Below, one piece after another: positions 25,414-37,583 of a stretch of DNA of 64,000 nucleotides (positions within the stretch are counted from its first letter, which is position 1; each line of letters starts with the position of its first letter). The translations under genes and the position numbers were made by a program. The notes beneath the pieces were generated by a model. The model had not been told where the DNA came from. It did not search any database and worked only from the letters and a program-made list of their open reading frames with translations. The stretch spans positions 8,618,001-8,682,000 of the forward strand of contig OZ199838.1 in the NCBI GenBank assembly GCA_964304625.1, given 5' to 3'. This DNA is from Kudoa neothunni (lineage: Eukaryota; Cnidaria).

Positions 25414-26576
25414 GAAGTGGCTATTTGAATTGAAATGATATATTATTGAGCGCAGCGTTTTATAGACATTAAGATCTACTTTAAACAATGAAAAATAATT
25501 AGACATAGATTATAAAAAATCATTCTAGTTTCCTTCACAAATATATGTAGGGGCAGTTTCTACTCAGATGTTTTAGAATTAGGGTGAGCATTATCAGACC
25601 CTAAAATTTGTTACGATATTTTAAATCAAATGATTAAAAGTTTTTTGTCGGATTCATTTTGTCTTATTTCTACAAGCTCAGGGGTTAGCAATGGGAGGTT
25701 AAAATTTAAGGAATTTGAGATTATTTTGTTAAAATTTGTCCCCTTTATTTCATTTATGTTTTTTTTATTTTCCAGTGATCATTATTTCTAATCATTGTGA
25801 TGTTCTATATAATTTTAGTATGGAGGAAGAGATAAATTTAGTTAGCCTTTTCTATAATGAACGAAGAAGAATTAAATTTGTAATTTATTCCAACAAAAAA
25901 TTACAACCCCAGTCGGAAATCATTAGTTATTTTCTTCTATAGGCTTAAACTAATTCACATAATAACTTTAAGATTACTAATTTTGGCTGTTATTCACATT
26001 TTTTAGCCTAATCTGATGGGTTTTATCGATTAACGTGTGTTAATTTGAGGCAATGCTTTGATAAAGTGAACCGTTGTTATTAGATAAACTACAGACAGTG
26101 CTCTTTCGTTTATTAACTCGTTTTTTTTTCGAACAAAAAGTGGAAATCTTATAATTTAAAATGATTGAGCATTTGAGGTAATTAAACACAATCATTACAG
26201 ATTTAACTTATTAGCGTAACTCCGTGAATCAATACTGTATGCACTAAACATTTCTAAATAATTAGATACGCATATTTTGATTAAAAAATCTAAATAGGAA
26301 CAAAACGAACTAGTTAATATTTGTTTAAATATAATTAATTTTGCTTAGAATATGGGTTAGAAAATTTTCGATGAATTGATTTTAAGATAGTTTATGATCT
26401 AATTCAAAATTATGATCTGCGTCAGTACTTCTAGCTCAAATGTAGGAGTCTTTTAAGTACACAATTTAGATTTAATTTTATTTCTTTTATCTACGAAAAC
26501 TTTGAATGAATCATTGGTGTGAAGTTTTACTGATTTATCTATGATGCGTTTTTGAATTATTTTTATTCACCTTGTA
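25414..26576. other. intergenic, no supported gene
   Basis: AT-rich. A 68-codon frame at 25736-25942 follows a TTTTCCAG that could be a splice acceptor, but it has no partner exon or domain. It could be 3' sequence of the preceding gene. Confidence 0.4.
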
Positions 26577-26577
26577 C

Positions 26578-27401
26578 ACCCGAGGAAAAAGTTACACGAA
26601 TACATGGAAGTGGCCACTGTGACCACATGCAAAAATGTATTCAAATAATAAAAATCGTTGCACTTAAGGTTAAGAACATAATTATTTACGCGATTGCGAA
26701 GAACAGGAATAATTATGTTTAGATATACTTTGAACTGCGTAAAAATTAGAGATAAACTTTTCTATTATTGTTTCATTTTTCACATTTTTTTCTTCATCCT
26801 ATTATATTTTAACGAATAAGGTTTTGCGTTATTCTCAAAATCCATGATTTTATTATGAAATCTCTTCCCCTGTTGACTGAAATATGTCGAATGTATATAG
26901 TCTAGTGATTTTTAGAATTTGGATTTTTAAATTATGATATGGTCAAAATTAAAATTTAAAGTATTATATTTAACTTACCACTTTTTGTTGATGTGTAATT
27001 TAACAAAATTATTATAATATGTGCGATTCCCATGCCAGATTAAATTAGTTAATAGAATCAAGTTGTTATAGAAACAAAAAAAATGAATTTTAAAAAATGC
27101 CTTGCTTCAAAGTACATTTATAATGTTTCTTATACTTTAGAAAAGCTTTTTTATATACTTGAACTATCTAAACATTATTTATAAGGTGGTCACGATGGGC
27201 ATGGCATGTTCAGGTATTCGTGTAACTTTTTTGATTTTAAGCGGAAATATTAAAAGTAAAACTCCATTATTTAAATATTTTTAAAAGCACTATTATAATA
27301 TAAAATACCTCAAGGGAAAAAAGGAAATAAAATATTTTGCAAAAGTTATTGATATAATAAGCGCTGATTAGCCACGGTGGCCACCTTCAAGTATTCGAGG
27401 G
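26578..27401. mobile_element. piggyBac-like MITE
   Basis: The right end CGAGGG is followed by TTAA (27402-27405). Its inverted form TTAACCCTCGAATACTTGAA resembles the left side, where ACCCGAGG is followed by GAATACATGGAAGTGGCCAC. A third inverted copy of this block lies near 27190-27230. The CCC ends at TTAA and the subterminal GTGGCCAC repeats fit piggyBac. No coding capacity is present. Confidence 0.5.
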
Positions 27402-27663
27402 TTAAATAAACTCTAAAATATTTAAGATAAAATAATTTAGCTTTATGAATTAGGTTATAGAAAAATAGTTTCTAAACAACAATTTTCTTAATTATTTAGG
27501 CAAAAATTTAATGGAAATTCAATAGAGTTTGGATCCATATTAATTTTGATTTTTTTCACAATTCACAGGTATTTCTATTAACCTTTATCATTAAATTTGA
27601 AATTATCTCATCATTCAATCTATAACGAATTTTTATTGAGTTGGGGAATGCCAGTCTGTATTA

Positions 27664-29096
27664 CAGTAAGGTCTCGATATTGCGTGGTTTTGTCGAAAAA
27701 GTCATCTATTTTTTAAACTTATTCCTATTTTTAATAATTTTATATATTTCGTCCATTATGGGGTGAATATAGATCTAAGCAGCAGGATTCTCTCGCATAA
27801 AAGCTTCTCTGATAGTATTTATAGCATCTTTTAATTCAGCCAATCTAACTATATTATTTTCATTAAAATCCGGATCTTCATCGCATTTTGAAACAGATGA
27901 AATATTTTTATCGACTTGATGTGATGCATCCTCATGTACGGTTTCAGCTTCCTCCAATTCACCTATATCGCCAAAGCCGTCTTGGAATTTGTTTGAAACA
28001 AATTTACCTAAAATGCATATTTACCAATAATTTTTGTTTCAGACAGGAGTCGACATCTGCATTAGTATCCTCATTAATATTAATTTATTAATTAATCGTA
28101 CGATTTCTAAATATCTGAGATTTCTTTAAACAGTTTTCAATAGTTTTTCTTTCTATCATTTCCCATGCTTCCTTCAACTTATGGAGACAATCCAAAATCG
28201 TATATTTGAAGGGTGTTGAAGTATCCTCGTCGGATAGAAACTGTCTGGCCAACGATTTGTGGTAGTTGGCCTTCAGGCTATGAATGTTGCCGAGATCCAT
28301 TGGCTGGAGGACACTGGTGGTGTTTTTAGGGAAGAACAACGACTAAATGTTATTCATGAGTCTTGTTAAATTGGGATGAGAGGGGTATTGACCAAGAATG
28401 ATAAGGACTTTTCCATTATGTTGGCCGAATTTGTTGTCCGAATCTTTAAGGATTTCTAAGAATGAAACCACGGACATCCAACCGTTTTTGTGGCTGATAG
28501 TTTTCTAGGATATTTTTAGCCCCATTGAAACAACACGGCTTCTTAAATTGTCCAATCACGTAAAGTGGAAATTTCTCGCTGGTACGTGAAGCAATAACCA
28601 ATATTGTTACCTTTTTTTGATTGTTTGTTCCTTTTATATCAGATTTATGTTTGGTGACATACATTCGCTGAGATAATTGCTCGTAGAAATGGGCGTCTTC
28701 GTCCATATTTATAATACCTTCCCGTTTATATATATCAAGGATATTAGAATTATTATTAATGCATTCGGGGATGGCAGACATCAGCACCTCCAGCCTCTCC
28801 GTGTAATCTGATATTCATCAAACAATACCTTGTCTTGAAATTAGAGAACCAACCTTGACTACTATTAAAATCATTAATTTTAAGATCTTCAGTTATTTTC
28901 GCATCCTTTTCATAAATAATTAATCCGGGAATACTTTTCTTCTTTCCCCTTTGGAGAACAATCCAGTTGAATAGGAGACTTTCAAGCTCATCGTATTTCC
29001 CGTTTTTATTCTAATAAGGCTATCAGAAATATTCGAATCAACAATTTCGCGTACCTTAGACAACATTCTATCCAACGAAGAATAGCCTATGTTTAT
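27664..29096 (-). mobile_element. pogo/Tigger transposon, decayed, interrupted by piggyBac
   Basis: The left end CAGTAAGGTCTCGATATTGC is a typical pogo terminal repeat. Minus-strand frames give the transposase: an N-terminal HTH part near 29000-28830, the catalytic core (MDEDAHFYEQLSQR, then PLYVIGQFKKPCCF) at 28787-28446, the third-Asp region with TTSVLQPMDLGNI at 28339-28088, and an acidic C-terminus at 27957-27775. At least three breaks lie between them. The N-terminal side stops at a piggyBac fragment that begins at 29101, and the matching right terminal repeat was not found. Confidence 0.85.
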
Positions 29097-29100
29097 TCAA

Positions 29101-29655
29101 CCCTCACACACACGCTAAAAAATTCACGTTCTTCAGCCTAGGGTCATTTTGAGAAAACTCGTACATTTTTTAAACTGCCTTTTATATATAATAAGAGTTC
29201 ATTTATTATTATAGAAAACCTACAAAAATTTTTAATCAACACAAAATACGGATTTTGCCAATTATGGCCGTGTATGTGACACGATGGATTCTGAATTCAC
29301 TGATTACGAGCCCAATTTGAAGAAATTAATCTTGAATTTAGTAGTTGCATAATTGAGAACCTCACATCGAGTTACTATTACGGCGATAACTAAATTTATC
29401 TTTCTAACGAAAAAATCTACGCAGAGAACATTTTCAAAGATAAAACCTCCCTTAAAAATGATGCACTGAAAAATTGCGATACTTCACTTTCTGTGTTCTT
29501 CAATTTTCTGGAGAATGAGATATTAGATTTGATTGTTGAATATATAAATAAATACATAAAGAATGAGTTACAATAGCAAAGTCCAATTACAAACGACGAC
29601 TGAATGAAGTATATTGGTTTTTATTCGCTTATAAGAATAATGAAGAGGAAAAATT
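29101..29655 (+). mobile_element. piggyBac N-terminal fragment, near-identical to the 57.1 kb copy
   Basis: It starts CCCTCACACACACGC after TCAA (a likely mutated TTAA). It then carries a piggyBac transposase N-terminus beginning MDSEFTDYEPNL and, later, DALKNCDTSLSVFFNFL. It matches 57120-57754 with few substitutions but lacks about 63 bp present there (57462-57524); the gap is flanked by ACGCA in the other copy. The two copies diverge abruptly after GAAGAGGAAAAAT. The frame is broken. Confidence 0.8.
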
Positions 29656-29777
29656 ATGGGTTGGTTACATGCTTTATTTTTCATTATTCAATGATTATTT
29701 TATATTTTTAAAAAAGACTCAACTATATATAAGCTATTCTAGTGAATAAAATGTGAAAACATTAGTTTAAAACAGTA

Positions 29778-30516
29778 CAGTAATGGACCGGTCGTACGTG
29801 GCACCGCTCGTACGTACATTAGTTATTTTCCATATTAAAGGGTTCTCTCGTATTTAAAATGATTTCAATAATTATTTAATGTCACTATTACTTGCGTTAA
29901 ATAATTTATAAGCATAATTAGTACGAAAAAACGAAAGATAAAAAGTCAGGTGAGGATCGGTCGTAGGTACCTTCTTGCTTTGACCGCGCGATTAAATTAA
30001 ACGTTCCTTTCTTTTTTTACCACAATTAAACAATTAGTAAGTTTTTATATTTACACCAATGTGGGAGCTAGTTGAAAAATGAAGGATAAACATAGACACA
30101 TATTGTAGATACGTAGTAGTGTGGTTTATAATGATGTCCGCTCTAATTCGTAGAGGTATCAATGGCGCAATGTGACAGTCCCTCCCCAATAATTCAGAAA
30201 CGGGTGATGATTTTATTGATCAAAAATTGAGTCTTTCAGAGATGGCCTTATTTTATTTAGAGGGGCTTAGCAACTATTTTAAACATCATGATTCAAAAAA
30301 GTGTGAGTTGATGTCTGATTCTATTCCAGATGTTTATTCATTTTTAAATCGCAATTAAAAAAAAATTGTCTTTTCATTAATATTTAAGTTATAGCTAGTT
30401 TTATATTTTAATATTTTTTGTGTGCTTGCGCAAAAAATACATACTATCCGGCCGGGACCGGTAATACGTACAATTTTTTATCCCCAAGGGGATTACGTAC
30501 GACCGATCCATTACAG
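29778..30516 (+). mobile_element. short pogo-like element, 739 bp
   Basis: The left end CAGTAATGGACCGGTCGTAC is mirrored at the right (GTACGACCGATCCATTACAG), with TA on both sides. An internal repeat of the ATCGGTCGTA motif lies near 29956. The interior retains a pogo transposase C-terminal scrap (LSEMALFYLEGLSNYF, about 30225-30280). It is non-autonomous. Confidence 0.8.
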
Positions 30517-30518
30517 TA

Positions 30519-32320
30519 GTTCTAGATCCAACGTAGTTGGCGCACGCATACTGCCGATATGTGCGACCTTAACGTTGCTGCGCCATATTAAAGTGATACG
30601 TTCTAGATTCTAAAAAATGGACTAATATTATTATTATTAATTTTTTTATAATTTCTTCCCTATTTGGATATTGTGAGATATACTATTAATGATGATGAGA
30701 ATAATAAGTAACAATGAGGAGTATTTTCCCAGAATTCTCCATAACGATATTTAGAATTTCCTCATTAATTAAAATATGGCATATTCCAACACTGTACTAT
30801 TGATTAATGATTGTTAAGACCCAATAAGACTTAAAAATGGAAGTGTTATGGGAAAAAACTGATGTGTGAACATCGTTGAATTGAGTGAATTCCGTGGATA
30901 AATCGGCCTTATTAAGTCACTGTTAGTTTGTGACTAAATAATCCAATAAATTTCATTTTTATATTTTGTTACTCAAGGTAAGATATAAGAGAGTTGTACT
31001 TTACCGAACATTTATTTGTTTATCATGAACATGGTTGCATTTTGAATATAGAATGCTACATTATCTACGTTACGCTATTTTTTTAATCAAACATGAACTT
31101 AAATTGAATAAATATCGAACATATGTATAAAAAAAATAAATGTAGGCGCCATTTTAACCAGGCACTAATCTAGACTTCAAGACATTTATATCCGAAAATT
31201 CCAGAAAAAAGTTGTTTCGGATTGCGGTTGCTAAAATTTCGGCTAAACGGGGTTCGGCTGTATATATAAATAAGAAAACATATTCTATTAATTATGTAAC
31301 AATATTTCAGCCAAATAATTGTAAGGTGTGAATTAAAAAAAGGCTAAAATTGATAATCACGCTATATCGATCTACGTAAAATTGAGACCTTACTTTATTT
31401 AGAAGATTCGTTAAATAATACGCCACACAATGAGGGTTAAATAAATTTTTAAAAGAAGACACCTTTGCGTTACTTGACAATGATCTGGCGTAGAAATTCA
31501 TTCATGAGACAAGCAATTGAAGCTAGTAGAATATATAATATGAAATTTATAAAAAAAGAAAGGCTATTTATTATTTGCTGTATTTAGGAAAAACTAATTA
31601 AACTTTGTTAATTTATATAAATGATAAAATGATAGGCCGAGATTTGGTGCATATACCGCTATCGCCTATATCCGTGGAAATAAGTTTCTCAAAATCGAGA
31701 CATTTGCATCAAAGTTATGGAGTAAATATGGCGCTTGAACAAATGAGAATACATTAAATATTATATTCTAAGTAAAAATTTTATAAAAAATTATAGTTAT
31801 GTTTATTTCATTGAAATTGATAACTGTTTATATCGCGCATGCGCCAGTTTAAAATAACGTCGACTTTTTAAAAAATAGTCGTCTAAAATTACTCGATTAT
31901 TATTGGATAAATCATTGATAATTATAATGAGAAATTTTCATTATTTCCACTCAAATTTGAATAGTCACACTAATATCCCCAGTACGTTTTTAAAGAAAAC
32001 CCTTCGAACTACTCAATGTAACGTTTGCCTTAATTAACTTATAATTTTTAAAATTTATAATCGTTTACCACATTTGACTGATTAGATATTTTCGCGCTCT
32101 TCCTCTTAAAATGAAATATGATTGTAGCGTGCAGCATTTAATATTATATCATTGACAATAGCCACTTCCGTAAATTATTCGAAATTAATATTTGATTATT
32201 TTGAAGGATCTATCGGAAGATAAGCAATCACTGGAGCAGTTTTTCAAGCAGTTCCTATTGAGGATTGGCGAAAAAAACACGTCGAATTAATTAAAACAAG
32301 TTTATGTTATTGTAAATACT
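30519..32320. other. intergenic, no supported gene
   Basis: AT-rich spacer downstream of the Tudor gene. A 64-codon minus frame at 31307-31501 and a 63-codon plus frame that begins inside the pogo-like element have no recognisable content. Confidence 0.5.
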
Positions 32321-32326
32321 CAAATA

Positions 32327-32332
32327 TTTATT
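32327..32332 (-). terminator. AATAAA polyadenylation signal of the Tudor gene
   Basis: The minus-strand AATAAA starts 24 nt after the TAG stop of the RRM-MYND-Tudor gene, a normal distance in compact genomes. Confidence 0.6.
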
Positions 32333-32356
32333 TTGGAATTAAACGATTGACAATTT

Positions 32357-35220
32357 CTACGCATCTACAGCTTGTATCTGCACGGAATATTTATCGTCGG
32401 ATTGCAATTCATTAAATTTAACCGAAATGACGGCTTGATTGTTGCTTTCGTACAGTGACTGGAGATCAATTTCCGGCGATAACACACTGTCCTCACCGTT
32501 GTCTAGACAGCAATGAACAGCAACCTTCGGGTAGATACAAAGCGTGTGATCAGTAACATAGCATTTATCGATGGTCGCCGTGAATATTTTTCCAAAGTCT
32601 ACACTCAATACTTGGAATTTCTCGTCGATTTTGTTCACATTGGCCAGAAGTTCGCAACGATAATACAGGTGATCCTCGTTATCGTATGCGACTACAGGAG
32701 TTCCTCGTGGTATGAAAGTTTGATCTTTCTCGAATGAGATTGGGGTTCTTTTGTGACAACCTGCAGTAGAAAAATCATTCACCAGGCGGAGTGTTATGAC
32801 ATTCAAGTCGGAGGTGCATCCACTTTCAAACAAATGTACGTAGAAATCGCTTTCATCGTTAAAGTGCGATATCAATGCGTCAAATTGAGATCCCACTGTC
32901 ACATGTCTTGAGGCCAATCTTATGAGGTTCAACTCATTGCTAGGATACTCCATGACTTCTATTTTTAACTCAGAAGTTTGTTTTTTATCGTCCACAGTTA
33001 GACTGATTAAATCTTCGGTTAATAAACTGGCAGACTTGGATGCTGGGTTGAAGGTTTGGATGAGTGAACTGGCAGCGTTCTGAGAAGCGTGTGTTGACAC
33101 TACATCAACAACGTATTTCAGCACTCGAGTACGTTCAACTGATACAACTGTCAACACAGCTTCTTGGTTGTTTTTCAACAGTGATTTTACAGTGTTTCTA
33201 CACTTGGTATCACCAGTACAGAGAATCGATTGTTCAGCCACCTGAGAATACAGCTCCGATGTGTGATACAAGTTGTCCACAGAAATCACACTCTTATTTC
33301 CACTGTCCACATCAAAGACCAAATAAGATCCATCTTGAATGGAATAGAGAATCCTTCCTCTATGGACACCACCGTCACTCATCACATATAGGCAAGGAGT
33401 GTTTACTTCAAGTGTGTTGTTGTTAGCGTCATCACTGTTTTCACTGTCACTCCCAACAAAACGTTTTGACGATTGTACACTCAAATTTTTCTTAATTAAT
33501 GCTACCAATGACTTAGAAAAGTTGTCAGCAAGGTTCACATAAAAGTTTTGCCCATTAATGTTAGTAGGTCGGAAACAATACTCGTTTCCAACCTGTAACA
33601 AGATATTGTTTGGAGAATCGGATGAACCTCTAGATGTGGAAGAAGCTGTTGCCGACGGAGTGATGGCCGAATCAGCGTTCGCAGAATTAAACGTAGAATT
33701 CGAAACCTTGGAAGGATGGATGATGTTGACCACGGATTTTTCAGGGGATGCAGTAATTTCCAAATCAAGACTTAAAACATGAGTTCTTCCATCAATCATA
33801 ACAACTTTGGCAGTAAAATCGCCACCATCAGTTGAGGCTTTTTCGTGGAAATGTTTCACACTTTTAAAACTGCATTCAATTGCTTGATACTGGAAGTTCA
33901 CAAATCGATCATGGAAACACGTTTTCAAGCTTGAAAATGGAATCTGTTCCTTGTTTCCAAAGTCTACAAACAACACATTCGCCATAATGTTGGATCCATT
34001 TGATGATTCAGCAGAAGTACTAACGATCACAGCACGATAGAGACATCCTTCGAATGGAGCAACAACCAAAGCACCAACTTTAGGAGGTCCCACGATCGGA
34101 TCCAGCTTGGTGGTGTTGAGAAAATCGTTAAAGTCGTGCATTCTCTCCTCCACAGTGTTGTTGTTGATCACACAATAGAATTTGTTTGGTTTCTCTATGT
34201 GCGTAACAACAAGAGGAACAATTTCGTTCGGAGGAATACGCACAAACTTCTTTGTACTAGCATCAGGGCAGTTAGACACATGAACCTTTGGAATGGTTGG
34301 ATTTTCCGGTGTCGGCTGGCTTTGTGGTGGTTTATGCTGTACAGACTCTGCGAACATTGATTTCATCGCATTGAGACTATCTACTGACAACGACTTATTT
34401 TTGTCGAACATAGCAGTCGATTTTGCCAAATTATTCTTGCCAATGCTTGACGAACAAGTTGACTCATGTGTCGCTTCATCTTCCGCCAAGCATTTACCAC
34501 TACAATATCCAACTTTATTGCATTTATCGCAGCGGAATTTTATTTCCGGCTTTCCGCAACATTCACACTTTTGGTTGAACGGCGAACTTGAACTTGAATC
34601 TAAAAAAATCAACAATCACTAACACATTTCGTCAACCGTTTGTAATAGGTTACGAGAAACCATTATAAATCTATAGTGTTGGGTTGGAGTCAAAAAAAGT
34701 TAAACATCTAGTCCCAAGAGGACGCAAATTTGTGGCAATTTTGAACAATGAGTCGATATTGACGACAAACCCCAACACATTAATGACACATCGCTTTCGC
34801 ATACCCTGTCGTTTCGATGGTGTTTTAGTGAAATTATCTGGTGAAAACTCTTCAGAAAAACCTCTGCTATTGGTAGCCAGTGACACTACCAATGGTTTTA
34901 ATTGTTTTTCCGGATCAAGATTTTTCCCGTTGAACCTTTTCATTGCAGTAACTGCTTCTATTTCGGTGTTGTAGGTGACAAAACCATAAGAATAGGGTAG
35001 TTCAGGATTGGTAGTTTTGAGCTTAGCATGAACAACATGGCCAGCTGTTTCAAAAATTTCCCTCAATTTATTCTATATTTTCTACCATATATCAAACATT
35101 CGCGCAACCAAATACTTTATTAATCAATTTATGAGGTATATTGCGAATGTACAACTGGATACCAGAATTTTCATAATGAGAATTGTTATTTGTAGACGCA
35201 GATTGTACTCTAAATTTCAT
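32357..35220 (-). CDS. RRM-MYND-triple Tudor protein (Vreteno/TDRD1-like)
   Basis: Three exons: 35220-35116, 35072-34805 and 34599-32357, with introns of 43 and 205 nt. Phases agree and the product has 871 residues. Residues about 22-100 form an RNA-recognition motif (IQLYIRNIP as RNP2, YSYGFVTY as RNP1). Residues about 136-172 form a MYND zinc finger (CECCGKPEIKFRCDKC and GYCSGKC). Three extended Tudor domains follow at about 245-385, 465-620 and 690-865, each with a Tudor core: VLFVDFGNKEQI, YLVFDVDSGNKS and VLSVDFGKIF. In animals this order is typical of Vreteno, a germline piRNA-pathway scaffold; TDRD1 has MYND and Tudor but no RRM. Tudor domains bind methylated arginines of Piwi proteins. 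The second core has DSGN rather than DFGN, so that copy may bind weakly. The start is only 26 nt after the stop of a small upstream gene. Confidence 0.88.
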
Positions 35221-35246
35221 CTTTAACAAAAATTTAGCAAAAAAAA
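35221..35246 (-). promoter_or_regulatory. 26-nt intercistronic gap, possible trans-splice acceptor
   Basis: On the minus strand this reads a T-rich tract, then TAAATTTTTGTTAAAG immediately before the ATG of the Tudor gene. A pyrimidine-rich run ending in AG would suit a spliced-leader acceptor. The spacing leaves no room for an independent promoter in the usual sense. Confidence 0.4.
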
Positions 35247-35475
35247 TCACTTGGGTAAATCGGAAAGTCTTCTAATAGCATCTGTCATATTCATTGGACG
35301 GTATGAATTAAAAACTGGGCAGTTGTAATCTTCTTTCATGGGATCCCAATTATCAAGATTTTCAGTCTTTTCTCTGCACAAAATATTTTTATAAAGTAAA
35401 TATCCAACAAGATAATTACACTGAAGAGGCTTCATTGTTTGATACTAAAGTTTTTGGCATCCAGCCTCCTGCCAT
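35247..35475 (-). CDS. 60-residue protein of unknown function
   Basis: Two exons, 35475-35420 and 35373-35247, flank a 46-nt GT-AG intron (GTAATT to GTGCAG) in phase 2. The product starts MAGGWMPKTLVSNNEASS and ends TDAIRRLSDLPK. It is hydrophilic, without a signal peptide or membrane helix, and has a proline-containing centre (NCPVFNSYRP). I do not recognise it. An unspliced reading from an internal ATG would give 62 residues with a different N-terminus and is less likely. It shares strand and near-contiguity with the Tudor gene, so the two may be co-transcribed. Confidence 0.6.
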
Positions 35476-37042
35476 CTTGCACGTACCACCAGGATAATCT
35501 TAATATTGATTTGTCCGCTGAATTATATCCAATAGTATTAAAATCAGATTTTAATTTTTGGCGTTACTCTACTAAAACGAGAAATTTTAAAAATGCTGTT
35601 TTATTATAATTAATATTCTTAACGATTTTTATGACACACTTAACTTAGTTGTTAAGGTTGATTGATATGTGAAGTATTTAACTTTTAGTATTTTTAAAAT
35701 ATGATTTAGTTTGAAGTGATGAGCATGCTAATTGGTTTAGGATCAGTTTTCACACATTTATGTATGGGAGTTATATCCACGTTAATCATGATGTTTAATT
35801 CTATAACGATAACAATATTATATTTCACAACTTAACACTCTGATACGATTCCTATTTGAGAGTAATAACTTGACTCAACATTTAAATTAAAATTACATGG
35901 GTTTTAATTAGTTAAATAGGTGAACTACCAAATGTTTAAAGTTATCATAAACTATCGCTTATTTTCGCCCATTTCGAAAGTGGGATTAATCTTTATCTTT
36001 AAAAGTGGGAGATTAGCTCATGCTTACCACGAGTTTTGATATTTTGTTGTTATCACCAGAACCGAAGAATTTTTAGATATTAGTAATGATAAATAATTAG
36101 ACAATATGATTTGATACTAATAAATTTTAATTTATTCATAGGATTGCACCTTAAACTTTATCGGTTCAAGCGGCTTATAATTCGGTGGCATGATATAGTT
36201 TGTATTGTCTCGTAATATATAACCTAAATTTTATTAACTTAGAAATTTTAATCGTTTCACAGTTGGGGGAAGCTGGGAAAGTTATTGATATGGGGTTGAT
36301 TAACGAAGCAAAAAAGCAGCGGTTAACGACTTTTATTTTATTTACAAAACCGATATTAAATTTTTTAATTACTAACGAAATAGTTCGTGATATTAATAAT
36401 CCATAGTTAATTGTAGTAAGTATGCTAATTCAATGCTGCTTCCTCTTCATAGTTACGAATTATAATTTGAAAACTAGAGCCTGAAATGGGTAATGGCGTA
36501 GAAGTAGGATTCTTAAAAATTATCTTTTGCGCATCTTTTTTTCCTAATCTTTTATGATTGATAATAATAATAATAAAAGAATATAGAGAGCGAGGATTTA
36601 ACTAATCATGATAACCTTTAATTTTTTTACCGGATCTCCAATACAACGCTGTCAACTGCTCACACTCACGTGAAATCTTCGTTCAATTTAAAAAAACAAA
36701 AAAAAACGCATTTTATTTCTCTAATATCAACTTTCAAGTTAATCTTAAATTTAAAAAAATTTTTTTTACTATTGTTTCTTGTTCATGATTATGATTTGAA
36801 GAATTAAATAAGCTTCACACCATTTATTATAGGTTATTCTCTCTATCATTTTTTGTGTTTACAATATGAATTTTTTAAAATAACATTACAATTGAGAAAC
36901 TCTTTTTTTAGTTTATAAATTTTTTGGGTCAAAATGTTTGCATCGAAGAAAAATTTATAAGCATCTTATCATTAAAATTTGACAGTAAAATTTTTATCGT
37001 GGGTATAGAAACAACTTTTTGGCTTTACTACGGTTTAAAGTA
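35476..37042. other. intergenic, no supported gene
   Basis: AT-rich sequence. A plus frame at 36200-36406 contains LGEAGKVIDMGLINEAKK after a TTTCACAG and could be an isolated exon, but no partner exon was found. Confidence 0.4.
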
Positions 37043-37051
37043 TTTCCCGCC
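37043..37051 (+). promoter_or_regulatory. E2F-like site
   Basis: TTTCCCGCC matches the E2F/DP consensus. It lies 54 bp upstream of the ATG at 37105 in a locally GC-richer patch (GTGGCGCGCGC at about 37064). Confidence 0.4.
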
Positions 37052-37104
37052 CAAGATGCAAACGTGGCGCGCGCTAGTTAGTTTTTAAGAATTAAGATTC
37101 AGAT

Positions 37105-37326
37105 ATGCCTGTTGAACCAGAAATTATTAATAAAATCAAAAGAAAATACGAAAAATTAAAAAAGATGAATGAAATTCATTATACCCTGAAAAAATATCAT
37201 TAGTGCCAATGGACTGGAATTCCAAAGAACAGGGTTCGGCAACCGATACGGCCTGAAGAGCCAATTATTGATGGCAGGGAAAATTATCCAATTAGTCTAT
37301 CTACGCGTTTTTCTATAGCTAATTAA
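37105..37326 (+). pseudogene. possible small gene, 74-codon frame with one in-frame TAG
   Basis: From ATG 37105 the frame runs through a Lys-rich helix (PEIINKIKRKYEKLKK) to TAG at codon 33. It continues in the same frame through WTGIPKNRVRQPIRP and ends SLSTRFSIAN before TAA. The text on both sides of the TAG looks coding. An intron from the GT at 37111 to the TAG (96 nt, in phase) would remove the stop but also most of the N-terminal part. The alternatives are a pseudogene or two unrelated scraps. The family is not recognised. Confidence 0.35.
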
Positions 37327-37583
37327 CCTATTATTTTTATTATTAGTATTTAAATGCAGGGAGAAGTAATAAAAATAAAAAAAGTTTCCATTTGAAATTG
37401 TCTGATTACTTCAAGTAATATTGTAATTTCGTTTTCGATAATTTTCATTATGATGAATTAGAAATTTTACAATTTACCTCTATATAACAAATATACGGTA
37501 TAAAATTCACGTTCATGAATATTATCGTCAACAAAACGAAAATTTTAACCATATAATTTAATCATTTAAAATTGAAAGAATTA

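Noticed and set aside
33064-34622. Several plus-strand frames (33064-33426, 33558-33782, 34293-34622) in the Tudor gene
   Set aside because: Antisense shadows of the long Tudor exon, without domains.
35247-35435. Unspliced 62-residue reading of the small gene starting MKPLQ
   Set aside because: An upstream ATG plus a 46-nt intron with good splice signals gives a better model; the unspliced start lies inside that intron.
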